From an uncultured Candidatus Saccharibacteria bacterium (GTDB taxonomy: Bacteria; Patescibacteriota; Saccharimonadia; Saccharimonadales; Saccharimonadaceae), in NCBI GenBank assembly GCA_937889535.1, contig CALBZW010000005.1, positions 1 to 51,271 of the forward strand: 51,271 nt of DNA, read 5' to 3'. A model generated the notes under the pieces. It saw only the letters and a list, made by a program, of their open reading frames with translations, was not told the origin of the DNA and ran no database searches. The position numbers were made by a program, and so were the translations under genes. This document shows positions 31,206 to 40,184 of the stretch, piece after piece (positions within the stretch are counted from its first letter, which is position 1; each line of letters starts with the position of its first letter).

Positions 31206-32123
31206 TTATTCTTCGATCACCTTGCCTTCAATCAAAGTGCCGAGACGGCTAAAATCGCTCGGATCGACGCCGTTTTCGCCGAGTACGACGACGGCAAAAT
31301 GGCGATTTTGCCGGACGAAATCAATAAGTGCAATGTCTGCATAATTTTCCCAAGTGCCAAGGTCGTTTTCGGTGCCACTAGCTTTGCTATATACTCTTGC
31401 GGTACTAAAACCGCTGGGTAAGCCTTGTTTCCAATCGATTTCGCTCTCCTCGGGCAGCTCAAGCATGGAGGCTTGTAGTTTTGCCCAGCTGTCAAGGCTT
31501 AGGTCATCATGCTGCCAGACGTGTTGCAAAAATAATACTAAATCATTCGGAGTAGTAACTTGGCCGAAATCAGAGCTTTGCGTCATGCCGATAGTATTTA
31601 TTAGGTTCTGCGCGCTCTCTGAACGGTAGCTATCCGTCAGGAAGGCTGTGGCACAAGTTTCGCTAGCCGAAGTGCTTGTCATGATGTTTAAGCAGTCACT
31701 ATAATTCAATTCGTAGCCAATGTTGCTGTCGGCACGTTCCAGGCCAACATCGAGCCTGCGATAACCGTCGTAGGCGAAAATTAGTTGGTATAAGTCACCG
31801 GTCGAGAAGGCTGTATCAGAATTGTAACTAGCGGCAATTTCGTCGCGGTCAAGATCGTAGACAACCAAACCAACTCTATTATCAATTTCGGCGATCCAAG
31901 AATCAATAATAGGTTGAAGTTTAATTGCGCTAGGTGTTGTTTGTTGCGGCGCATCTTGGTCGTCGTTACTATTTGAGTTGTCTTTGGTTTCTGCGACGCT
32001 ATTATTGCCGACGAGAATCGAACGGACGAACCTGGCGCCGACTAAAGAAACGCTAAAAGTGAAGAAAAAGATGAGGACGAGTGATAGCCAGTTTTTGCTT
32101 GCAGTGCGACCAACGTTATTCAT
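31206..32123 (-). CDS. Beta-lactamase-fold protein lacking catalytic residues
   Basis: A 305-residue protein with an N-terminal anchor helix (12-36), an Asn/Gln-rich spacer, then a class-A beta-lactamase-like domain (PF13354 type). IAEIDNRVGLVVYDLDRDE is its first hairpin. The place of the SxxK motif (usually ASLYKL) is GDLYQLIFAY: the nucleophile Ser is Asp110 and the base Lys is Gln113. The SDN loop is replaced by sequence around NIMTSTSASETCATAF. It is thus probably a non-catalytic, binding member rather than a penicillin-interacting enzyme. It has a leaderless promoter. It is co-transcribed with the secreted nuclease. Confidence 0.75.
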   Translation of the reverse strand: MNNVGRTASKNWLSLVLIFFFTFSVSLVGARFVRSILVGNNSVAETKDNSNSNDDQDAPQQTTPSAIKLQPIIDSWIAEIDNRVGLVVYDLDRDEIAASYNSDTAFSTGDLYQLIFAYDGYRRLDVGLERADSNIGYELNYSDCLNIMTSTSASETCATAFLTDSYRSESAQNLINTIGMTQSSDFGQVTTPNDLVLFLQHVWQHDDLSLDSWAKLQASMLELPEESEIDWKQGLPSGFSTARVYSKASGTENDLGTWENYADIALIDFVRQNRHFAVVVLGENGVDPSDFSRLGTLIEGKVIEE

Positions 32124-32129
32124 ACGTTT

Positions 32130-32135
32130 ATTATA
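32130..32135 (-). promoter_or_regulatory. -10 box, leaderless start of the beta-lactamase-fold/nuclease operon
   Basis: TATAAT on the minus strand with 6 nt to ATG 32123. A divergent TATAAT for the exchanger gene lies about 25 bp away. Confidence 0.6.
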
Positions 32136-32194
32136 ACATGAGCGCTAGTAAAAGTGTGGTATAATTGAAGGGAATAAAATAAGGAAAATAAATA

Positions 32195-33154
32195 ATGAAT
32201 ATCATTTTTAGTGTATTGTTGCTTGTGGTGGGCTTCGTACTTTTGATTAAAGGGGCGGATATTTTCGTCGACGGAGCGTCAAGTACGGCAGAAAATTTTA
32301 AAGTGCCGAAAATGTTAATTGGTTTGACGATTGTGGCGTTCGGTACAAGCGCGCCAGAGTTTGCGGTATCAGTTTCGGCTTTGGCGTCGGGTAGTACAGA
32401 TATGGTGTTAGGAAATGTAATCGGGAGTTGTATCCTGAATATTTTGTTGATTTTGGGCGTAGCAGCGTTGATTCGCCCGATTAAGATTAAAGATAATACG
32501 GTGCGGAAGGAGATTCCGTTATGTTTGTTGATTTCGATTTTGTTAGCAGTGTTATTCTTGGATGTGTTCTTGGCGGGTGGCGACATTAACCAGATTACGC
32601 GGGCAGATGCGATTGTAATTTTACTGTTCTTTACGGTATTTTTGTATTATCTGTTTTCGATGGCGAAGCAGAAAAAAGAAAAAGTCGAAGACGCGAAACC
32701 GCAATACACGCTCGGCAAATCGGCGGTGCTGATTCTGGTTGGGCTCGCGGGAATTATTATTGGCAGCCAACTAGTCGTAGATAGCGCAACGAATATTGCG
32801 GAGGTAATGGGGATGAGTGAAAGGTTGATTGCTCTAACGGTAATTGCATTCGGTACGTCGTTGCCAGAGTTGGTGACGACGATTGTGGCGTCGAAGAAAG
32901 GCGAGCAGGATTTGGTGGTTGGCAATATTATTGGTAGTAATATCTTTAATATTTGCGTGGTGCTGGGGATTCCAGTGGCGATTTTTGGAACGATTACGCC
33001 GGTTGGGTTCCAAATGCTGGATATTATTATGCTGGTGGCGTCAGCGGCAATGCTATTTATTTTCGCGGCGAGTACGAAGAAAATTAACCGCGTTGAGGGG
33101 ATTATTATGCTGGCGACTTTTGTAGTGTACTATGGTGTGATTATGTTAGTCTAG
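32195..33154 (+). CDS. yrbG: Calcium/sodium antiporter (YrbG-like, CaCA family)
   Basis: A 319-residue protein with ten helices in two inverted halves. The alpha-repeats that form the ion site are GLTIVAFGTSAPEFAVSVSA in the first half and ALTVIAFGTSLPELVTTIVA in the second, each with the key Glu. GNVIGSCILNI and GNIIGSNIFNI complete the repeats. It moves Ca2+ out against Na+ or H+. It has its own promoter and a modest AAGGA site. It is convergent with the sortase gene with no bases between the stops. Confidence 0.93.
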   Translation: MNIIFSVLLLVVGFVLLIKGADIFVDGASSTAENFKVPKMLIGLTIVAFGTSAPEFAVSVSALASGSTDMVLGNVIGSCILNILLILGVAALIRPIKIKDNTVRKEIPLCLLISILLAVLFLDVFLAGGDINQITRADAIVILLFFTVFLYYLFSMAKQKKEKVEDAKPQYTLGKSAVLILVGLAGIIIGSQLVVDSATNIAEVMGMSERLIALTVIAFGTSLPELVTTIVASKKGEQDLVVGNIIGSNIFNICVVLGIPVAIFGTITPVGFQMLDIIMLVASAAMLFIFAASTKKINRVEGIIMLATFVVYYGVIMLV

Positions 33155-33874
33155 CTAATTCTCTGGAGTGACGATAAACTCATCAATCGATACGGGCGTA
33201 CTAGTTGCGCTCGTATTTTGTGCTGCCGTGATATAGCTTTGGCTTTTTGCTTGACTACGTTCAGCAGTGATAACTAGGCGATGGGTCGCGTCTTGTCCTG
33301 GTAGTGGAGTTCCGGCGCAAGTCATGATTACTAAAGTTTCCACTTCGCTGGAGCTTAAGATGGCATTCATATCAACGTCAGCCTTGGCTAAGGTCTCGAT
33401 ATTCGTGATGGTATATTCGACGTCGTTATAATAAATGTGTTGATAGAGCTGGCTTTGATCAAGGGCTTGGAATACGGTGGACGAATGCCCGATGATAAAC
33501 TGCTTGTTTTCGGCTTGGCTGTAACTACCGGCAATAGTTGCTGGAGCTATGAGCTGACGATCGGTCATTTCAAGTGGAGCGACTGGAGTGCTTAAGCCGA
33601 TGTTTGGTAGACTGAGCTCCGGATAGCTTGTAGCTTCAATTGAAGAAACGGGTTGGATGCCGGAGAAGAAATAAAAGGGAGCCAGAATCATGAACAGCAT
33701 GACAAAGAATACGCGTAACGTACGGCCAGACCAACGTAGAGGGTTTAGCCGTAGCCCGCGTCCGGCTTTATGGCTCTTGGCGCCGAGGCTAAGAGCTTGT
33801 TGGTTTTGATTTGCGCGATCCAAACGATCTAGCGCCATCCAATAAAACGGATTGAATTTCCACACACCTTCCAT
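33155..33874 (-). CDS. Sortase (class E/F-like)
   Basis: A 239-residue protein with a long cytosolic, basic N-terminus and one helix (about 53-71). The sortase barrel follows, with His130 (FIIGHSS), Cys186 (LVIMTCAGT) and Arg199 (THRLVITAE). All three active-site residues are present. Sortases link surface proteins that carry a C-terminal sorting signal to lipid II or pili. No LPxTG-type substrate is visible in this window. The last 30 residues are Ser/Thr-rich. A TATAAT lies 10 nt before ATG. Confidence 0.88.
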   Translation of the reverse strand: MEGVWKFNPFYWMALDRLDRANQNQQALSLGAKSHKAGRGLRLNPLRWSGRTLRVFFVMLFMILAPFYFFSGIQPVSSIEATSYPELSLPNIGLSTPVAPLEMTDRQLIAPATIAGSYSQAENKQFIIGHSSTVFQALDQSQLYQHIYYNDVEYTITNIETLAKADVDMNAILSSSEVETLVIMTCAGTPLPGQDATHRLVITAERSQAKSQSYITAAQNTSATSTPVSIDEFIVTPEN

Positions 33875-33929
33875 ATTTATGCTTATTATAGCACAAGTGG
33901 GATGTGGGGAGCTAAAAAAGTTAATGGTT

Positions 33930-33946
33930 GTTGTATATTTTACAAC
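33930..33946. repeat. Shorter relative of the TTGTAA palindrome
   Basis: GTTGTA and TACAAC around ATTTT-like spacer; 20 bp from the full copy at 33967-33993. Confidence 0.4.
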
Positions 33947-33966
33947 GAATAACTCACACTACGCAT

Positions 33967-33993
33967 AAAGTGTTGTAAAAATTACAATACTTT
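33967..33993. repeat. Palindromic repeat over the stop of the HATPase gene
   Basis: AAAGTGTTGTAA and TTACAATACTTT around AAA; one mismatch. It overlaps the minus-strand stop codon at 33992-33994. Confidence 0.65.
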
Positions 33994-34360
33994 ATTCTTC
34001 TCCGCTCCCTAGTTCCTTTTCTGCACGTTCGAGGCTGATGCGGACTTTTGTGCCAAAGCCGACACGTGAACTCACATCGATATATTTTCCGGAGAGTAGA
34101 GCGCAAACTGGTCGTGATAGCGTCGTGCCGGTATCGGAAATGATAATCTCCTTTCTGTTCACTTGGATGGCGATTTCGCCTTGGGCGGAACGACCAATGG
34201 CTTCGGAGATAGCTTTTTCGACGTCGTCTTTGATACCAGTGAGTTCTTCGGTGACAACATCAGAGTCGATGAGGTCTAAGTTGAGCTGAATACCATTTTT
34301 CTCGGCAAGTGGTAAGAATTTATTGTAAATTTCACTAATAATGAGAGATAGACGATACAT
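33992..34360 (-). CDS. Orphan histidine-kinase-like ATPase domain
   Basis: A 122-residue protein. The segment EKAISEAIGRSAQGEIAIQV corresponds to the N box of GHKL ATPases, but with few of the usual Asn. EIIISDTGTT resembles the G1 box (D-x-G-x-G). VGFGTKVRISL is a good match to the end of a HATPase domain (GxGT). There is no dimerisation/His domain or sensor. It may be a degenerate kinase fragment or a binding protein such as an anti-sigma-like factor. It begins 1 nt after the uppP stop and is co-transcribed with it. Confidence 0.6.
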   Translation of the reverse strand: MYRLSLIISEIYNKFLPLAEKNGIQLNLDLIDSDVVTEELTGIKDDVEKAISEAIGRSAQGEIAIQVNRKEIIISDTGTTLSRPVCALLSGKYIDVSSRVGFGTKVRISLERAEKELGSGEE

Positions 34361-34361
34361 A

Positions 34362-35171
34362 CTAGGCGACCAAGATTAACATAGTTCCGACGACGAGACA
34401 GGAGACGGCGATACGGTACCACCCAAATGTTTGGAGAGATTTAGGTTTTTTCAAATAGCGCAGTAAGTAACGTAATGCCCAGAGCCCGACGACGAAAGCG
34501 ATTAAATTAGAGAAGAATAACGCATTGAGATTCTCGATGAAGTACGCACGTCCGGTATCCGATAAAAACATTTTCAGGCAAACTGCGCACATGATAGGAA
34601 TGCTGGCGAGGAAAGAATATTCTGCGGATGATTCTGAATCCATCCCAGCAATGCGGCCGGCAATAATGGTCGTGCCGGATCGAGATGTGCCTGGAATAAG
34701 GGCAAAAACTTGTAATACGCCGATAAGTAGAGCGCGTCCAGGAGTGAGTTGATTTTTGTCTTTGAGGTTCGACATATGCGGCAGTTTGTCGATGACGACC
34801 ATGATAATACCAACGATACCCATGGCAGCGCCAACAGTAAATAGCGAAGAGAAGAAGTCGCTATTTTCGATTAGGTCTGACAACAGGAGCCCGATCAGTC
34901 CGGCAGGAATTGTAGTAATAACGATATTGATAGCAAGTTTGTAGTTTTTTTCTCCAAAAACGTCTTTGATGATTTTCCAAATGCGTTCGCGAAAATAAAA
35001 TAATAAGGCGAGTAATGTTCCTAGATTAATGAATTCAAGAAAAAGGTGAAAGTTTTCAGCTGGGAAGTTGAAGATGTGCTGAACGATTTCTAAGTGGCCA
35101 GAAGATGACACTGGGATGAATTCGGTGAGGCCTTGTACGAGGCCGAGAAGTAATGCTTGAAAAATATCCAT
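34362..35171 (-). CDS. uppP: Undecaprenyl-diphosphatase UppP (BacA)
   Basis: A 269-residue polytopic protein. The two conserved inverted motifs are VQGLTEFIPVSSSGHLEIVQ near the N-terminus and the PGTSRSGTTI region in the middle, which hold the catalytic Glu, His, Ser and Arg. It dephosphorylates undecaprenyl diphosphate so that the lipid carrier for cell-wall precursors can be reused. The leaderless promoter (TATAAT 6 nt before ATG) heads a unit with the HATPase gene. It lies next to murJ, which handles the same lipid pathway. Confidence 0.95.
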   Translation of the reverse strand: MDIFQALLLGLVQGLTEFIPVSSSGHLEIVQHIFNFPAENFHLFLEFINLGTLLALLFYFRERIWKIIKDVFGEKNYKLAINIVITTIPAGLIGLLLSDLIENSDFFSSLFTVGAAMGIVGIIMVVIDKLPHMSNLKDKNQLTPGRALLIGVLQVFALIPGTSRSGTTIIAGRIAGMDSESSAEYSFLASIPIMCAVCLKMFLSDTGRAYFIENLNALFFSNLIAFVVGLWALRYLLRYLKKPKSLQTFGWYRIAVSCLVVGTMLILVA

Positions 35172-35177
35172 GAGCTA

Positions 35178-35183
35178 ATTATA
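35178..35183 (-). promoter_or_regulatory. -10 box, leaderless start of uppP
   Basis: TATAAT on the minus strand with 6 nt to ATG 35171. Confidence 0.6.
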
Positions 35184-35193
35184 GCACACCTAT

Positions 35194-36870
35194 TTAGGAC
35201 TTGGGCGTTTTGAATAAGGATTTGCGGATGCGTTCGGTAATAGGTTTGACTTGTTCGACGTCTAGGAAGTATCCGGCAAGCAAGTAGGTAACGAACGATC
35301 CGGCGGTGATGACGAAGAACTTCGGGAAGACCATGAAGATTGAGTCGTCACTTGCCATAAATGGGAAGAATTTAGCTAGTGAATAGGCGACGCATCCAGT
35401 AACGCAGGTGGCGAAGACGATGCGGCGAGTGTTTTTCCAGAAGTCGCGGTTAAGTAATTTGCCGCCAGAGCGCTTTTGGAGCAGTCTCAATAGGATAATG
35501 ACTTCCAGCATTGTGCCAATACTCTGCGCCCATCCGAGACCGTCGACTCCGCAGCCGATAATCGAGAATACAATAGCAAGTAAAATTGTTAGCCCGACCG
35601 AAAGAATTGAGACGCGAAATGGAGTCTTGGTATCTTGATGGGCATAAAATCCGCGCGAAGCGATATGGAAAATCGAATTGGCGAAAATCGAGACAATTAG
35701 TGCGGCAAGGACGGAAGAAATGAGCGGGTCGCCGCCGTTTTTGATAAAGCTAACAACGTATCCGCGAGCAAAAAACGCAACAATGGCGACCGGTAACGTA
35801 ATCCAGATAATCGTACTGAGAGCGGTGCGGAAGGTTTGTTGATATTTGGCTTCTTTGCCTTCGCCAAGCTCTTCGGTAAGTTGCGGGAAGAAAGCAGTGG
35901 AAATTGCGACGCCGATGAGACTAACTGGCATTTGCGAGAGGCTATAGGCTTGTTGATAGCTGCGTAAAGCGCCAGCACCCATGCGCGAAGAGAGATTAGT
36001 CGTGACGATAGTGTTTACGTAGTCGATTCCCTGGTCGAGGCTGCGGGCGGGGAGGAGCTTCAATACGGACTTGAACCCTTGATTTTTCCAGTTGATTTTG
36101 AACTCATAATCAAAACCAAGTCCGAATAGCCCGACGAGGCTAACGATGACTTGTAGTATAGCGCCAAAGACTACGCCGAGTGCAACGCCCATGATTCCCC
36201 CCTCGAAAACTTGCCAGCCGAATAAGTTAATACCGTTCGTGAACCACAAAATCCCAACTAGAATGCCGACATTATATAATGCGGGCGCGAGGGCATAGAA
36301 AACGAAACGCCCGAGAGCTTGTTGAATACTAGATAGGATAGTTGAAATACTGAATAAAAACGGATTAATCGCGATCACGCGCATCATATTAATGGCGAGA
36401 ATCATGCCGGATTCATCGAGCCCCGGTCCGACGACGTAACGTACAAGTGGGTCGGCAAAGATGATAATCGCAACCGATGCAACCAGGGTTAAAATCGCCA
36501 TGAGGTTGAGCAGGCTAGAACTGAGCTCCCAGGCGGATTTTTTGTTACCGGTCGTAAGACGTTGATTGAATACCGGGATAAAGCTAACTGCTAGCGCCCC
36601 AGAAGTAAGCAGAAAGAACAAGAAATCCGGAATTGTAAAGGCGGCGGTATAGGCATCTATACCGGTCGGATAAGTATCGAGATAATATGAGTTTAGCAAT
36701 CGATCGCGAAAAATCCCCAACAAAGCTGAAACCAACGTCGAACTAGCGAGTACGACAGCAGCGAATCTGACTGGTAGTTTCGCATTAGCACGACTGACGA
36801 CGGACCGGAACTTGAATCTCGGGCGCTTAGGCGATTCAGTTTTTTCGCTCTTTTCCTTTTTTTTGAACAT
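35194..36870 (-). CDS. murJ: Lipid II flippase MurJ (MviN)
   Basis: A 558-residue protein of the MOP exporter superfamily with about 14 helices. After a basic cytosolic N-terminus (about 30 residues) come SALLGIFRDRLL and DAYTAAFTIPDFLFFLLTSG, then GALAVSFIPVFNQRL, typical of MurJ. The motif GMGAGALRSYQQAYSLSQMP-like in the middle is also characteristic. It moves lipid II across the membrane for peptidoglycan synthesis. It starts 1 nt after serS stops, so its mRNA comes from the serS promoter. Confidence 0.95.
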   Translation of the reverse strand: MFKKKEKSEKTESPKRPRFKFRSVVSRANAKLPVRFAAVVLASSTLVSALLGIFRDRLLNSYYLDTYPTGIDAYTAAFTIPDFLFFLLTSGALAVSFIPVFNQRLTTGNKKSAWELSSSLLNLMAILTLVASVAIIIFADPLVRYVVGPGLDESGMILAINMMRVIAINPFLFSISTILSSIQQALGRFVFYALAPALYNVGILVGILWFTNGINLFGWQVFEGGIMGVALGVVFGAILQVIVSLVGLFGLGFDYEFKINWKNQGFKSVLKLLPARSLDQGIDYVNTIVTTNLSSRMGAGALRSYQQAYSLSQMPVSLIGVAISTAFFPQLTEELGEGKEAKYQQTFRTALSTIIWITLPVAIVAFFARGYVVSFIKNGGDPLISSVLAALIVSIFANSIFHIASRGFYAHQDTKTPFRVSILSVGLTILLAIVFSIIGCGVDGLGWAQSIGTMLEVIILLRLLQKRSGGKLLNRDFWKNTRRIVFATCVTGCVAYSLAKFFPFMASDDSIFMVFPKFFVITAGSFVTYLLAGYFLDVEQVKPITERIRKSLFKTPKS

Positions 36871-36871
36871 T

Positions 36872-38116
36872 CTAAATTTCGGTTGCTCCGTTTAGATATG
36901 GGCGTAGAACTTCTGGAACCGTGAGCTTGCCGTCGGCCTTGGCGTAATTTTCGATCACGGCTACCATCGTGCGTGCAAGTGAAACCGCTGTGCCATTAAG
37001 TGTATGTAATACTTCGACATCGCCATTTTCTCGTCGTACGCGAATATTAAGACTGCGGGCCTGGAAGTCGGTACAGTTTGAACAACTAGTTAGCTCACGA
37101 TATTTTTGGTCAACTGGAGACCAGTATTCGATATCGTACTTCTTTGCAGCAGGTGAGCCGAGGTCGCCAGCGGCGATATTAATTACACGATATGGAATTC
37201 CAAGCTCTTGCCAGATTTCTTCCTCAATTTTGCGAATCTTCTCGTGCATCTCCGGCGATTTTTCTGGTAAGCAGAAGACATACATCTCGAGCTTATTAAA
37301 CTGATGAACACGGAACAGGCCGCGAGTATGCTTACCGTAAGTGCCAGCTTCTTTGCGGAAACAGGCGCTATAACCGGCGAGGCAAATTGGTAAATCTTTT
37401 TCGTCGATGATTTCATTCATGTAATAGCCTGTGAGTGGCATTTCGGCAGTCGCAATCATAGCAAGGTCTTCGCCTTCGACAAAATATTCGTCGCTTTGCT
37501 CGCTACTGCGTGGGTTGAAGCCGCAACCTTCGAGAACTTTGCTGGAAACCATATCTGGTACGGTCATGTAAGTAAATCCATGTTCAAGAACCTTTTTCAG
37601 ACCAAATTGCAGAAGAGCATTTTCCAGTAACGCTAGGCCGTTTTTCAAATAATAAAATTTCGCACCGGCGACTTTCGCGCCGCGTTCGAAATCAACCCAA
37701 TCGCGGCTAGTAGCGTAGTCGAGATGATCGACACCTCCGGCTTTTTGCTCCCCCCAGCTAGCAACTTCGACACTGCATTCTTCGCCGCCGAGCGGAACGT
37801 CGTCAAAAATAATATTCGGTACGCGTTTGAGCAATTCATTGACTTTTGCTTCAATTTCATCAAGTTTGGGTTCAGCTTCGGTGAGTTTATTCTTAATTTC
37901 TTTCCCTTTTGCGATAAGTTCAGGGCTAGGTTTGCCATTTTTCATCTGCCCGGCGATTTCATTACGTTCGCGACGCAGTTGTTCGACGTCTTGAAGAATT
38001 GTTTTGCGCTCGTCATCAAGCGATAATAGTTCAGGGATACTGACATCATAACCCTTTTCGCGGGCGGATTTCTCGACTAAAGCTTGATTTTTGCGAATAA
38101 AATTAACGTCTAACAT
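36872..38116 (-). CDS. serS: Seryl-tRNA synthetase
   Basis: A 414-residue class II synthetase. The N-terminal coiled-coil arm that grips tRNA-Ser spans about 25-105. Motif 2 is in FRKEAGTYGKHTRGLFRVHQ. ELTSCSNCTDFQARSLNIR and motif 3 around LNGTAVSLARTMVAVIENY close the active site. It ends with VPEVLRPYLNGATEI, as in most bacterial SerRS. It charges tRNA-Ser with serine. The leaderless promoter (TATACT 6 nt before ATG) drives serS-murJ. Confidence 0.97.
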   Translation of the reverse strand: MLDVNFIRKNQALVEKSAREKGYDVSIPELLSLDDERKTILQDVEQLRRERNEIAGQMKNGKPSPELIAKGKEIKNKLTEAEPKLDEIEAKVNELLKRVPNIIFDDVPLGGEECSVEVASWGEQKAGGVDHLDYATSRDWVDFERGAKVAGAKFYYLKNGLALLENALLQFGLKKVLEHGFTYMTVPDMVSSKVLEGCGFNPRSSEQSDEYFVEGEDLAMIATAEMPLTGYYMNEIIDEKDLPICLAGYSACFRKEAGTYGKHTRGLFRVHQFNKLEMYVFCLPEKSPEMHEKIRKIEEEIWQELGIPYRVINIAAGDLGSPAAKKYDIEYWSPVDQKYRELTSCSNCTDFQARSLNIRVRRENGDVEVLHTLNGTAVSLARTMVAVIENYAKADGKLTVPEVLRPYLNGATEI

Positions 38117-38122
38117 ACTATT

Positions 38123-38128
38123 AGTATA
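38123..38128 (-). promoter_or_regulatory. -10 box, leaderless start of serS-murJ
   Basis: TATACT on the minus strand with 6 nt to ATG 38116. Confidence 0.6.
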
Positions 38129-38171
38129 GCATAAATAAGAGGGATAAGAGCGTACTTATTTTGGCGGTGTT

Positions 38172-40184
38172 CTACCAGCCTCCCCCGCCACCGCCTCCGC
38201 CCCCACCTCCGGAGAAGCCGCCGCCACCGCCACCAGAGAAGCTGGAGCTTGACCCGGAGGTTCCGGAATGGCTAGCGAGGTCGCTCATGGTCGCTGCAGT
38301 GCTGACTGAGCGCATAGCGTTGCTGAATTCGCGTGCGGAGAACATTGCGCCGCCGACATACCAAGCTGGTGCAGAGACGTCGTTCATCTCGTAATATTTA
38401 CCCATTTCGTTTAACCAGCTAGTTTCAAGACGAAAAATAACGGCATATGGTAATAGTTTTTCATACAGATTAACGATGCCTTGATTGCTAGTGTCGGCGC
38501 CTTTGACGCTTTGGAGAAACTTAATACGATCTTGCTCGGCCATTTTGATATATAATCTTAATCCGTCAAGATAGCGTGACCATTTCAGGCCGTCTTCAGT
38601 ACGAGTGTAGAATTTTTGGTAATGAGAACTTGCATAGAAAGCTCCGATGGCGATAGCGATTGCCAGGACGATAACTGCGGCAATTAACCATCCGCCACCG
38701 AATAGCGTAATGTAGCTTGGAACATTACCGTCGACGAGAAATGGTAGAGCGACAATGCTAATGATAACCCAGAGGATACCACAGGTTAGTAGCATATCAC
38801 ATAGATTAATCTTAGCTTTTTTAATTTCGCTTCCCTGCTTGGTGACTTTCGGGGTGTATAACCCATCTGCATAAAGTTGTTCCTCAATATGCTTACTGTA
38901 TTTTTGCCCGAGGCGGACGAGAGCGCTATCGGCAGTGTGAGTTTTGATAAGGATTTCTTGTCCGGTTTCAAGGTCAGCGTCGCGTCCGGCGAGCAGCTTC
39001 AAGATGTCAGCTTGTTCGTTTTTGAGATCGGTCGAAAGAATTTTGATAGTCCATTGTGGCTTCTTTTCAGTGCCGACTTTCGAAAGTTCAACTTTATGAG
39101 TAACGGCAAGTTCCATTAGCGTTGCAACTTTGCTAGATCCGAGCATCCTTTGGCCGACGTAATTTGTGGCCATTTCGGCGACGGTGAAGTCTTTGGGCGG
39201 GGTATATTCGGGCGTGACGAAAAGTTCGTTATAATATTCGCGTTTAGCTTTGGTTTGTGTATGGATTGCGAGAATCGTGATTAATAAAGCCCCGGCGACG
39301 ATCATTTCGACAACAATCGTGCCGACGAGGCGATAGTCATAAGTTTGACTGGGCACGACAAAAGTGTCGGCATTAAAACTAAGGTCAAAAGTAAGGTTTT
39401 CGCGAGCGGTGAGATTTTCGGCGTGGAATTCAATAGTGCTGTCGTTGATTACGGTTTTGCAGCGCTCGGCGCCGCTAACACCATATTTACCAACATAGCA
39501 AGACGTATCTCCATCGAAAGCGGATTGAACCTCGTCTCCGACGAGATGGACGCGTGCGGTGACATTTTCAAAGCGTTGCGACCAATCGTTGCCATTTGTA
39601 TCCCAGTAGAGTTCTTGGAACGGACCGACGAATGGGCATCCCGTGTCAGTACAGTTTGCATCTTGGTTCGTAATAACATTCTGAAATTCATATTCTAATT
39701 CGTAAACCTGGCGGTCGTGGACGTAAGCACTGGGGGTGCCAATATAGACTGTGAAATATCCGTCGCCTACTTCAACTTTGTAGGGTTCTTCGACAATGCC
39801 ATTGTGTTTTACTTGAATATTTAGTTTGCGGTCACTGGCTGTGGTAAGATTTTTCCCGTCTTGGTTCGTATAAGGAATGATTCGCGTGATGCCGTGATTT
39901 TGGTCAGTATTCGGAAAAACGGCGACGAATTTTTCGATAACTTTGAGACGACTAGTGCCGTCTTCGGCCTTGCTTAGATAGTAATCGGCGGAAAAATCTT
40001 GGAAGTAGAAGCGGTTAGCGGAATCGTTTATGCTAATTGCGCCAGCATTGTCGGAAAATACCCCGCAAAACACACTTAGTACTTGACAAAACGCAGCTAG
40101 TGTGATACAATAGAAAGATAGGGTCATGAATTTTGACCATTTCTTATGGGTTCGTTGCGTATTTTGACGTTTTTGCAGTATCAT
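38172..40184 (-). CDS. DUF2207 membrane protein with Gly-rich end
   Basis: A 670-residue protein. A signal or anchor helix lies near residues 22-45. The extracytoplasmic DUF2207 domain has SADYYLSKAEDGTSRLKVIE and GYFTVYIGTPSAYVHDRQVY. A membrane helix follows at about 283-303, then a cytosolic region, two further helices (about 467-515), and a C-terminal region ending in a long run of Gly with a final Trp (SGGGGGGFSGGG type). This layout is the usual DUF2207 one (TPM-like relatives). The function is unknown. The start overlaps the ldh stop (ATGA-type); an internal ATG at about residue 20 is an alternative. Confidence 0.85.
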   Translation of the reverse strand: MILQKRQNTQRTHKKWSKFMTLSFYCITLAAFCQVLSVFCGVFSDNAGAISINDSANRFYFQDFSADYYLSKAEDGTSRLKVIEKFVAVFPNTDQNHGITRIIPYTNQDGKNLTTASDRKLNIQVKHNGIVEEPYKVEVGDGYFTVYIGTPSAYVHDRQVYELEYEFQNVITNQDANCTDTGCPFVGPFQELYWDTNGNDWSQRFENVTARVHLVGDEVQSAFDGDTSCYVGKYGVSGAERCKTVINDSTIEFHAENLTARENLTFDLSFNADTFVVPSQTYDYRLVGTIVVEMIVAGALLITILAIHTQTKAKREYYNELFVTPEYTPPKDFTVAEMATNYVGQRMLGSSKVATLMELAVTHKVELSKVGTEKKPQWTIKILSTDLKNEQADILKLLAGRDADLETGQEILIKTHTADSALVRLGQKYSKHIEEQLYADGLYTPKVTKQGSEIKKAKINLCDMLLTCGILWVIISIVALPFLVDGNVPSYITLFGGGWLIAAVIVLAIAIAIGAFYASSHYQKFYTRTEDGLKWSRYLDGLRLYIKMAEQDRIKFLQSVKGADTSNQGIVNLYEKLLPYAVIFRLETSWLNEMGKYYEMNDVSAPAWYVGGAMFSAREFSNAMRSVSTAATMSDLASHSGTSGSSSSFSGGGGGGFSGGGGGGGGGGGW

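Noticed and set aside
38161..38240. Microsatellite-like CCGCCACC repeats
   Set aside because: This is the coding sequence of the normal Gly-rich end of the DUF2207 protein.
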